The notes below the pieces were generated by a model, which was not told the origin of the DNA, made no database searches, and saw nothing but the letters and a program-made list of their open reading frames with translations. Below are positions 57,581 through 64,000 of a stretch of DNA of 64,000 nt, piece by piece (the stretch's first letter is position 1; every line of letters begins with the position of its first letter). A program made the position numbers and the translations under genes. The DNA lies in NCBI GenBank assembly GCA_025997595.1, contig BNUU01000002.1:81783-145782 (forward strand), read 5' to 3'. Source of the stretch: Spirochaetia bacterium (GTDB taxonomy: Bacteria; Spirochaetota; Spirochaetia; Treponematales; Breznakiellaceae).

Positions 57581-59404
57581 ATGAACACAACCCTTCTAAC
57601 CACCATCAAACAACTCATCGCCCAACAGGGTGAATCCATCCTTTCCGACAGTAAAAAAGTCAATTCTCTCCTGTCCACCATGGCCGCCAATGAGCCCAAG
57701 CCTCAGCGCATGGCCTTTGTCAAATGCCTTATGTATGGTTTTCAAACAGAGCTAAAAAATACCCAAGTCCCGGATAGGGCCGCTTGTAAAGATCGCCTTG
57801 CCCATAAACTCCGCGATGAAGAAGACATGGACCTCGTCCTGGCCAATGACACCCTTGACCTGTTGGAAGCGGTATTGTTCGGAACCGTACCGAGCGCGCC
57901 TGAACCGGCACAGCAGCCTGTACCAATACCGCCAACACCAAAACCCGCAGCGCCGCCACGGCCCGCGCCTATACCTCCGGCGCCAGCACCGCGCCCCGTA
58001 CCAGTTCCACCAACACCGACGCCCGCCCCGGTTTCACCTCCGGTAGCAAACCCGCCCATTGGAAAGAAAAACTCCCTTAAAAAACCCGTACTAATACTTT
58101 GCATCATTTTTGGCATCCTTGCTTTATTAATTGTCGCGGGTATTATTATAGTGCCTTCCTTAAAGCATGATGCCATTGTACAAGAATCAAATCCGATTAT
58201 TCAAATCTCAAATAATAATTCAACCGTATCAAATTATCAGGTTGCCTTTGAACCCATCGTAGAATTTCATGGCGAAGCATACCCCGCAAATATACTTGCA
58301 ACCGCAAACATGACCGCCGCATTTGACGGATCACCCCGCATACAAAAAGACGGCAATTACATTGGCGATGTCATAGGCGATTTTGGCGTCTCCGTGACCT
58401 TATCCGGTTCCTCAAATGAAACCATACCCCTGCGAATAGAGGTTGAATCGAACAAGTTTATAAAAAAATCAATTCAGGAAGCATCCATACCAACAAATAC
58501 AAAAATAGAGATATTTCCCCCGATTTCCTATGATTATTCAGCACTGGAGCACTTGGTTCAACCTACTTATGATAATGTCACCTTCCGTATTTTTATAAAT
58601 AATTCTCTTGTTGAACAGAAAGTTAAAACGGTACGGTTTCATAGTGTAAATGAAGTACCGTTTGTTGAACGCAGCCGTTTTGGTAATGTCGTTGACCGAT
58701 ATTGGTTGTTCGCCGCCTATGTCAATGAGGATGACCCCCTCATTGATACCATCTTAAAAGAAGCCCTTGACGCTGGAACCATAAACCAGCTTGGCCTTGG
58801 CGATCTTTTTTCATTCAGCGGCTATCAGGATATTGACCACGATGGCGAAACCAGCCTTGAAGTCGGCTTGCAGGTTTTGGCAGTATGGAATGTTTTTCAG
58901 CGGCATAAAATAAAATACTCAAGCATCACAACAACATCCACCATGGATCAAAATATACATAGTCAATATGTCAGGACCCTAAAAGAATCCTTTGGGAACA
59001 CCCAGGCAAATTGCGTGGATGGAACCGTTCTTTTTGCAAGTGTCCTTCGCAAGCTTGGCATAGAACCCTTTTTAGTAATAATTCCCGGTCACATGTTCCT
59101 TGGCTATTTCCTTGATAACAAAATGGAGACCCCCGATTTTTTGGAAACAACCATGCTTGGCAATGAGGATTTAAGAAAATATACCAGGGATGACAGCCCA
59201 TTAGGTAGGCTCAAAAAGTGGACAGGTGTTGGCAAAACACAAAGTTCCGCTTCCCTTGATTCCTTCGTGGCCGCCACCACCGCAGGCGAAGAAGAATTTG
59301 AGGCGGCAGCAACACAGTTATTTGACAATTCAAACAATCAATATCAAATAATAAATATCGCCTATTATAGATCCCTGGGTGTTATGCCTATAACGAGGCA
59401 TTAG
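57581..59404 (+). CDS. N-domain + transglutaminase-like membrane protein
   Basis: The 607-residue protein has the N-domain (1-105), a very proline-rich linker (about 108-165), a membrane helix at about 168-190, beta-rich domains, and a transglutaminase-like cysteine domain near the end: Cys478 in ANCVDGTVLFASVLRKLGI and His504 in IIPGHMFLGYFL. Such domains cut or cross-link proteins or peptides in the periplasm. It is the last gene of the run. It lies 16 bases after the PH-like gene. Confidence 0.83.
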   Translation: MNTTLLTTIKQLIAQQGESILSDSKKVNSLLSTMAANEPKPQRMAFVKCLMYGFQTELKNTQVPDRAACKDRLAHKLRDEEDMDLVLANDTLDLLEAVLFGTVPSAPEPAQQPVPIPPTPKPAAPPRPAPIPPAPAPRPVPVPPTPTPAPVSPPVANPPIGKKNSLKKPVLILCIIFGILALLIVAGIIIVPSLKHDAIVQESNPIIQISNNNSTVSNYQVAFEPIVEFHGEAYPANILATANMTAAFDGSPRIQKDGNYIGDVIGDFGVSVTLSGSSNETIPLRIEVESNKFIKKSIQEASIPTNTKIEIFPPISYDYSALEHLVQPTYDNVTFRIFINNSLVEQKVKTVRFHSVNEVPFVERSRFGNVVDRYWLFAAYVNEDDPLIDTILKEALDAGTINQLGLGDLFSFSGYQDIDHDGETSLEVGLQVLAVWNVFQRHKIKYSSITTTSTMDQNIHSQYVRTLKESFGNTQANCVDGTVLFASVLRKLGIEPFLVIIPGHMFLGYFLDNKMETPDFLETTMLGNEDLRKYTRDDSPLGRLKKWTGVGKTQSSASLDSFVAATTAGEEEFEAAATQLFDNSNNQYQIINIAYYRSLGVMPITRH

Positions 59405-59459
59405 GTAGAGTCCTTGGACCTGTGAAGAACTGCGGGTGATTATCCGTATTGAATCAAAG

Positions 59460-59696
59460 CTAATTTACAAAAACGCTAATCTTTCCTGTCCCCGTCAAAT
59501 CCCGGCAGAAAGTAATCCCATGTGATGCCAAGGATGCTTCAGCCCGGCGGTTCCGTTCGGCAGCCGAAATTCCTTTGTTTTCATCCTGAACCTTGAGCCT
59601 TATGGCGTGGACTTCCTTAATTAAATCCAGAGAATCTTTCATGGTCGGATCTTCTGTAATCCGGGGGTCATTCATATATTCCTGTACTGTCTTCAT
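59460..59696 (-). CDS. Small protein, 78 aa, unknown
   Basis: A helical, charged protein (MKTVQEYMNDPRITEDPTMK, IKEVHAIRLKVQDENK, AAERNRRAEASLASHGI). Its start overlaps the stop of an even smaller gene (ATGA), with GGAGG upstream. Paired small genes in opposite direction to the island may be a toxin-antitoxin module, but no family is recognised. Confidence 0.55.
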   Translation of the reverse strand: MKTVQEYMNDPRITEDPTMKDSLDLIKEVHAIRLKVQDENKGISAAERNRRAEASLASHGITFCRDLTGTGKISVFVN

Positions 59697-59836
59697 AAAT
59701 CCAATACCTCCACAGGCCGGTAAATACCAATGCCCTTATAGCCTTCACGAATATTGACCTTCCTGACCCGTTCTTCTGTCCAGGGCCGGGCAATATGCTC
59801 AAAATTCAGGCTTACAATATAATACATACTGAACAT
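59693..59836 (-). CDS. Small protein, 47 aa, unknown
   Basis: The frame reads MFSMYYIVSLNFEHIARPWT ... GYKGIGIYRPVEVLDL and overlaps the next gene's start by four bases. A second start at 59827 is possible. The composition is protein-like and the coupling supports translation. It could be the first gene of a two-gene unit with the 78-residue protein. Confidence 0.5.
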   Translation of the reverse strand: MFSMYYIVSLNFEHIARPWTEERVRKVNIREGYKGIGIYRPVEVLDL

Positions 59837-60933
59837 CGTTGTTTCAAGGTAAATTTTAGCTATTTCCACTAAGATAATTATACTACAAAGTCTGATTTTT
59901 GAAAAGGGTATATATTTTCATACATAATTTGCGTACCCTGTAACCCAGCGCCCTGGCGGTCACCGTCAATATCCGTAGGACAAAGCGCCATAGACCGCTC
60001 CGTTCGTTCATAAACTCTCTCACTCCACGGCTCAGGGCGCTTACCCGATTAACCAAGGGGGATAAAAGCGGGGGCAACATCATCCCATCAAAAGCCCTAT
60101 GTTGGCCCATATGAAACAAACGTCCGAGATGGCCCCCGCCTTCCCCCTTGAACCCTCATACCACCCCCGTCGTCCAATATCCGGTTAACACCCTGCCGCA
60201 TGCCTAACGGCAAGCGGCGCATAGGTTGTAAATGTCACCTGATCCGAAGATTATAAGCGGAAGCCGTTGGTTTCGTTCTGAATGATTTACCTGTTATTCT
60301 CCAAAGCCGGGGCAGACAACCAGCAGCCCTCCATTGCCCCATACCGTATAGCCCTTATGGGGACTAAACAGCATGGGGCAATTCCGGGCCGCCTAAGGTC
60401 TCTGTATGGCCGATGGACCCTCCGGCGCTGCGCTTCTCCGGGCACCATCGGCCCCCCGGCTTTTCCGCCTGATCCTTCTGCAAACCGGGACCGTTATCTA
60501 CAAAATTGCCGCCGGATCGCCGATACTGCCAAATTCAGGACAAAGCAGTCCGGTAAGCCCTCAGCATAGAAACATACGGCAAACCAAACTTGATGTTCCA
60601 GTCCTGTATTAATGGGGGGGTACGAGAGTAAAATCAGGGAATTTTAAGGGGGGCAGGGTAGTAGTTTTGTGCCGTTTAAGGTCTACTTCGAAGCCATCCA
60701 GAAAGCAAGAGAGCGGCGCGAACTTTGCCCACCCAAGGCCGCGCAACCTACAAGATGATCGTGCTCCGGTGGCGGTTTATTGGCGGCCTCTATTATCCCT
60801 CCCCCTCGCCGCCGGGCTTCCCCCACTATGGCGGGCTGCGCCCGCGAAATAGGTGGGGTTTACTCCCGCCGCTCCCTGCGGTCGCTCTGGTGTCGTTTTC
60901 TCTTTTTTTCACAAAACTACACTACATATAGCA
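59837..60933. other. About 1.1 kb without a convincing gene
   Basis: Several short overlapping frames exist, such as 59883-60119 on the minus strand (LWRFVLRILTVTARALGYRV) and 60669-60758 on the plus strand (VPFKVYFEAIQKARERRELC). None has a good ribosome-binding site or a domain I know. The composition shifts from A+T-rich to G+C-rich near 60.3 kb. It looks like decayed DNA at the edge of two accessory segments. Confidence 0.5.
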
Positions 60934-60957
60934 TGGAGGTGGCGGGAGTCGAACCCG
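60934..60957 (-). other. 3' end of a tRNA or tmRNA gene, attachment-site fragment
   Basis: Read on the minus strand, the 24 bases hold the T arm GGGTTCGACTCCC followed by an acceptor strand CACCTCC and discriminator A. No tRNA body precedes them. The wording is close to tmRNA (ssrA) ends. Integrative elements leave just such a fragment at their distal end. The matching full gene would be expected to the right, beyond 64,000. Confidence 0.6.
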
Positions 60958-61010
60958 ATAAGTATTTCATAAAGTATTATCATATATAGACTTATGAAAT
61001 GACTTTTTAC

Positions 61011-61112
61011 CTATGTACCAAACTATGTACTTCCTCCTTTAAAGATAAAAATACACTCTTCTGCCCCTTTTGTCAATACTTTTGTCAATATTTCTTCCGT
61101 TTTCTTCCGTTT
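61011..61112. repeat. Three pairs of short direct repeats next to the att-like fragment
   Basis: CTATGTAC occurs at 61011 and 61023, TTTTGTCAATA at 61068 and 61080, and TTCTTCCGTTT in tandem at about 61092 and 61102. The first two pairs both repeat every 12 bp. Arm-type integrase sites often look like this. No integrase gene is seen next to them. Confidence 0.5.
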
Positions 61113-61155
61113 TGTAGCCCCTATCGGTCCGGGGCTTGCCCTATCCCTCGGTTCT

Positions 61156-61362
61156 TTAGCCCAAAAGGTCTTTTATAGTCAAATCAAGTGATCTAGCAAT
61201 TTTAACAATCACATCAATAGATGGAACTATCCTTTTACTTTCTATGTAATATAAATGACTATGAGAAATACCTACTGCATTAGCTAAATTTATGATGGAA
61301 ATCTTCTTTTCGGTTCGTTTGATTCGAATATTTTCTAAAATCCTTTCTGTTTCTTGCTCCAT
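61156..61362 (-). CDS. XRE-family regulator, 68 aa
   Basis: A compact helix-turn-helix protein (IRIKRTEKKISIINLANAVG, ISHSHLYYIESKRIVPSIDV, ARSLDLTIKDLLG), of the size of SinR/controller-type regulators. Two 18-bp palindromes with the same half-site lie just upstream with a TATAAT between them, so it almost surely represses itself. The gene it controls is not clear, since the divergent gene starts 200 bp away. Confidence 0.85.
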   Translation of the reverse strand: MEQETERILENIRIKRTEKKISIINLANAVGISHSHLYYIESKRIVPSIDVIVKIARSLDLTIKDLLG

Positions 61363-61369
61363 TTATCTT

Positions 61370-61387
61370 GACTCTAAAGTTAGAGTC
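61370..61387. promoter_or_regulatory. Operator 1: GACTCTAAAGTTAGAGTC
   Basis: A perfect 18-bp palindrome located 8 bp upstream of the XRE start. Its half-site ACTCTA is shared with operator 2. It would overlap the start of the transcript. Confidence 0.75.
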
Positions 61388-61389
61388 GT

Positions 61390-61395
61390 ATTATA
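61390..61395 (-). promoter_or_regulatory. -10 box of the XRE gene
   Basis: TATAAT on the minus strand, placed between the two operators. No good -35 box is visible, and the -35 position falls within operator 2. Confidence 0.5.
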
Positions 61396-61403
61396 TTTAG
61401 GAC

Positions 61404-61421
61404 AACTCTATATTTAGAGTT
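61404..61421. promoter_or_regulatory. Operator 2: AACTCTATATTTAGAGTT
   Basis: An 18-bp inverted repeat (7-bp arms AACTCTA and TAGAGTT) whose centre lies 34 bp from operator 1, about three helical turns, so two dimers would sit on the same face of the DNA. Confidence 0.7.
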
Positions 61422-61578
61422 ATTTTCAATATGTAGAATTTTTTTAAGGGAAACAGCAAGACCTTGATTGACATTGAAGGGGTCAGCCTTTCCCCGGTGG
61501 CAGAGAAAAAGGCCGAATGATTTATGGGTTTTTGCAGGGTGTATGTCCCTGTATGGCTTACTTTAAGGGGTGTTGAAA

Positions 61579-62598
61579 ATGAAAAGCAAGATTATTTTAG
61601 GGCTTATCGGTATTTTGATTTTCAGTTTTGCTTTTATCGGGTGTGATGATGGATCTACTAGTGATGGGGTTATTTCTCCCCCTGATACTCATGTTCCCCC
61701 TGTTCCCCCTGTTCCCCCTGTTCCCCCTAGGATTATTGATAGTGGAACTACTCCCGATGGCTTAGATTATGACATTTACAGTACTAACGTTGTTACTTAT
61801 GCAGTAATTACCAACTATACAGGATCACCAACAAATGTCATTATACCGGCAACAATACTAGGCTGTCCGGTTACCACTATTGGAGATCGGGCTTTTGCTT
61901 ATCATAATCTAACCAGCGTAACAATCCCTAATAGTGTTACCACTATTGGATCTAATGCTTTTGCTGGTAATAGTCTAACCAGCGTTAGTATCCCCAATAG
62001 TGTTACTACTATTGGGCGTCAGGCTTTTTCTGGTAGTAATCTAACCAGCGTTAGTATTGGCAATAGTGTTACTACTATTGGGCTTCAGGCTTTTTTTTCC
62101 AATAACTTAACCAGTCTTACTCTTGGAAATAGTGTTACCACTATCGGAGAGGGTGCGTTTTCTAGCAATAACTTAACCAGCGTCATTATTCCAAACAGTG
62201 TTACCACTATTGGAAAGCAGGCGTTTTCTATGAATAACTTAACCAGTGTCGTTATTCCTAATGGTGTTACCACTATCGGAGAGGATGCGTTTGCTGGCAA
62301 TAACTTAACCAGTGTCGTTATTCCTAATGGTGTTACCTATATCGAACAGGGTGCGTTTGCTACTAATAATCTAACCAGTGTCGTTATTCCAAACAGTGTT
62401 ATCGCTATCAGAGATAATGCTTTTATTAATAATAACATAACCAGTGTTAGCATTGGAAGTAGTGTTTTTCTTGGAGGTAATGTTTCTCTTGGGATTTATG
62501 TGTTTTCTAACGGTGATTTTAATAGTGCTTATGCTACCACTGGTGGCCAAGCCGGAACATACACTTGGAATGGTAGTTTATGGTCTTATGCTCCTTAA
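61579..62598 (+). CDS. BspA-type leucine-rich repeat surface lipoprotein
   Basis: The 61579 start has AAGGGGTG upstream (339 residues). Lipoprotein signal with Cys22 (FAFIGC), a PVPPVPPVPP linker, then about nine 23-residue BspA repeats of the form LTSVVIPNSVTTIGxxAFxxNN, and a C-terminal cap ending in WNGSLWSYAP. Such proteins bind host or microbial surfaces in gut and oral bacteria. It stands alone with its own signals. Confidence 0.88.
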   Translation: MKSKIILGLIGILIFSFAFIGCDDGSTSDGVISPPDTHVPPVPPVPPVPPRIIDSGTTPDGLDYDIYSTNVVTYAVITNYTGSPTNVIIPATILGCPVTTIGDRAFAYHNLTSVTIPNSVTTIGSNAFAGNSLTSVSIPNSVTTIGRQAFSGSNLTSVSIGNSVTTIGLQAFFSNNLTSLTLGNSVTTIGEGAFSSNNLTSVIIPNSVTTIGKQAFSMNNLTSVVIPNGVTTIGEDAFAGNNLTSVVIPNGVTYIEQGAFATNNLTSVVIPNSVIAIRDNAFINNNITSVSIGSSVFLGGNVSLGIYVFSNGDFNSAYATTGGQAGTYTWNGSLWSYAP

Positions 62599-62686
62599 TA
62601 ACAGACATTATGGGGTTATCATATAAGGGTTAAAAAGGGGCTTCCGTATGGTGGCCCTATAATTTTTGAGATTTTAGGAGTATTGT

Positions 62687-62974
62687 ATGGACATTGTAGT
62701 AGAACGTGTCGTTGAACAATTAAACAAATTGATTGAAAACAGAACTGGAGAAATAATAAAGAACCCGGATAATGACGTTCTTTATTTTGAACTTGGGATT
62801 GCATATTTATCAAAAGCTGGCATGTGGCACCTTGAAAAGGTGCTTAAGGAAGAGAAATGTTATCAATATGCATTTGAGAATTTTAAGAAAGCATATGATT
62901 TATGCCCCTTGGAGGAATATAAAATATATTTTGAGTTTGTTGAAAAGGCAAAATTAAAATATGAACTTTTATAA
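62687..62974 (+). CDS. Small TPR-like protein
   Basis: The 95-residue helical protein has one or two TPR-like helix pairs (LYFELGIAYLSKAG, YQYAFENFKKAYDLCPLEEY). TTAGGAG lies upstream. It ends just before a strong terminator. The function is unknown. Confidence 0.6.
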   Translation: MDIVVERVVEQLNKLIENRTGEIIKNPDNDVLYFELGIAYLSKAGMWHLEKVLKEEKCYQYAFENFKKAYDLCPLEEYKIYFEFVEKAKLKYELL

Positions 62975-63020
62975 TTTTTTTGGAATGATTGTCTCTGTAC
63001 AATAACCCCCTAACCCCCCG

Positions 63021-63048
63021 GCCCGGTTTAACAGACCGGGCTTTTTTT
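63021..63048 (+). terminator. Rho-independent terminator
   Basis: GCCCGGT (63021-63027) pairs with ACCGGGC (63035-63041) around a 7-nt loop and is followed by seven T. It ends the 62687 transcript. Confidence 0.9.
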
Positions 63049-63172
63049 ATGACCGATAAAACCCCTATACCTATCTATACATCTATGTGAAGTCCCGATT
63101 TAAAATAATAGGTTTGACCTGTAGATTCCGATACCTACAAAAAAAAATTTTACCTCTCATAAAAACTATAAA

Positions 63173-63708
63173 TTAAAGTGATTTTATCATCTTATTAATA
63201 AGAGACATTAAAGCCCGGCCTGACATGTCCCTTTTTTCAAGTGTAGCAAGTAATCTTTCCCGATCCGGACTACCTTCAGCCCATAAAGCCCGGAGCTTTT
63301 CTGCCGATCCGGTAGGATTATTGACGTGGCCCCATTTTCGATTTTTGGGGTACTTGTGATGGATTTTGCCATAGCAGGCTATTTTTAATAATCGGTTATG
63401 TCGGTAAACTTCGGATGCTCCACCTTCCCGGAGCTTTAGAGAAAAAAAGGGTCTGGTTTGTCCTTATATTCTTTTTCAAGTTCATCTAATTGTTCCTTGG
63501 TGGCTGCCCTTGCTAAAATTACCCGTTTTACCCCTATTCTTTGGGCTTTTTCCGGTGGGCAGTTTTGAGAATTAAGCCCCTTGCTTTTAAAAAAGTCCTG
63601 TACCACCTTTCCACTGCCATAGTATCGATCATCATAATCATTACATTTATGTCGGCTTATGAAGGATCGTCCATCGGGTAAAATTGTTTTTAAAATAAAT
63701 CCATACAT
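63173..63708 (-). CDS. GIY-YIG-like endonuclease, split at a slippery T7
   Basis: The first frame (63708 to 63436) reads MYGFILKTILPDGRSFISRH, then DDRYYGSGKVVQDFFKSKG and ATKEQLDELEKEY, the pattern of phage-type GIY-YIG homing endonucleases (GIY changed to GFI, YIG to FIS). It stops at PFFL. Going back one base in the seven T leads into SLKLREGGASEVYRH, the usual family continuation with GG, and on to a basic tail (YGKIHHKYPKNRKWGHVNNP) ending at 63173. So the full protein is about 178 residues. It may be made by -1 frameshifting, or the gene is broken by a lost base. The stop at 63436 would otherwise give a 90-residue short form. Confidence 0.65.
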
Positions 63709-63754
63709 GATGTATATTTAGTTGATTTAACCCTTTCGATTAGAGGGCAATAAG

Positions 63755-63784
63755 CCCCGGACTCTTGCTGCTTTACTTCCGGGG
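63755..63784 (-). terminator. Possible terminator hairpin
   Basis: CCCCGGA (63755-63761) and TCCGGGG (63778-63784) form a stem just after the stop of the partial gene at 63789. The T-run is weak in both directions. Confidence 0.35.
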
Positions 63785-63788
63785 TTTG

Positions 63789-64000
63789 TTATTCTAATTC
63801 ATACTTTTTCGATTCTTCATCTACCCAAATTTTATATTCTTCCCAAAGTTTAGAACACTGCTTGATCGTTCTTTTGGTCCTTTTGGGGGAATACCTTTTT
63901 ACCAAGGGGCTATTATGTAGCAAGCTAAAACATTTACTATTAAATTGACCTTCATCCAACTCATCAGTTATCTTTTTAATTTCATTAAAAATACCCTTCA
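63789..64000 (-). CDS. Partial gene, unknown (N-terminus outside window)
   Basis: The last 70 codons of a gene read in from the right: FNEIKKITDELDEGQFNSKC, then a Lys/Arg-rich stretch (VKRYSPKRTKRTIK) and an acidic end (EEYKIWVDEESKKYELE). It looks like an element- or phage-borne DNA-binding protein, but no family is recognised. The G+C is low. Confidence 0.6.
   Translation of the reverse strand, partial: KGIFNEIKKITDELDEGQFNSKCFSLLHNSPLVKRYSPKRTKRTIKQCSKLWEEYKIWVDEESKKYELE

Noticed and set aside
34904..59404. Second copy of the tRNA-Tyr 3' end as right boundary of the island
   Set aside because: I looked for the CCTTCACTCCCCA end on both strands downstream and found none. The only tRNA-like fragment (60934) is of another type.
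59883..60119. 78-codon minus-strand frame
   Set aside because: No ribosome-binding site and no known domain; kept only in the description of the gene-poor region.

Overview
The window reads as a spirochaete chromosome, most likely a Treponema of the moderately high G+C, termite-gut type. This is inferred from the gene mix: many lipoproteins with loose spirochaetal lipoboxes, FecR and class III cyclase proteins, a RarA fused to a methyltransferase-like tail, a DUF503 protein, an NSS transporter, BspA-type leucine-rich repeats and autotransporter-like repeat lipoproteins. The species call is an inference; the coding content is read directly.

Left part (1-34.7 kb): mostly ordinary, tightly packed chromosome. 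It holds a TonB-dependent receptor with a lipoprotein behind it, an Rrf2-type regulator coupled to a membrane protein, an adenylate cyclase/FecR/envelope cluster, and a beta-helix lipoprotein. A small accessory patch at 14-16.4 kb has MITE-like GGCGCC repeats, tiny one-helix membrane proteins and a BrnT/BrnA-like toxin-antitoxin set. Then come a UPRT-like enzyme, a TPR lipoprotein, DUF503, trmB-ligA-NSS transporter-hrpB, a rarA fusion, outer-membrane and SPFH-like proteins, and aroH. tRNA-Thr(TGT) and tRNA-Tyr(GTA) close this part.

Middle part (35-59.4 kb): an accessory island behind tRNA-Tyr. It begins with a tyrosine recombinase broken by a frameshift and a deletion, and with a divergently read XRE repressor that has clear operators. 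About 22 genes then run in one direction with short gaps. The core is a TerY-P-like signalling triad: a Ser/Thr-kinase-like protein with a zinc ribbon, a TerY-type vWA protein, a tail-anchored PP2C phosphatase, and a separate TerY-C-like metal-binding protein. In front of it are a TPR lipoprotein, membrane-anchored TPR proteins (one born by a 1,461-bp tandem duplication) and a PrsW-like protease. Behind it are six proteins that share one unrecognised N-terminal domain of about 105 residues but carry different C-termini: TPR (twice), zinc ribbon plus DUF805, coiled coil plus beta-sandwich, PH/GRAM-like, and transglutaminase-like. An AbiGi-like gene and a possible HH-motif nuclease/toxin gene lie among them. 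I think this is the most interesting system in the window: a modular envelope-spanning signalling or conflict apparatus.

Right part (59.4-64 kb): a small unknown gene pair, about 1 kb without a convincing gene, and a 24-bp fragment matching the 3' end of a tRNA or tmRNA gene, which looks like an element boundary. Next are an XRE regulator with two matching 18-bp operators, a BspA-like surface lipoprotein, a small TPR-like protein, a terminator, a GIY-YIG-like endonuclease split at a perfect T_TTT_TTT slippery site, and a partial gene running off the end.
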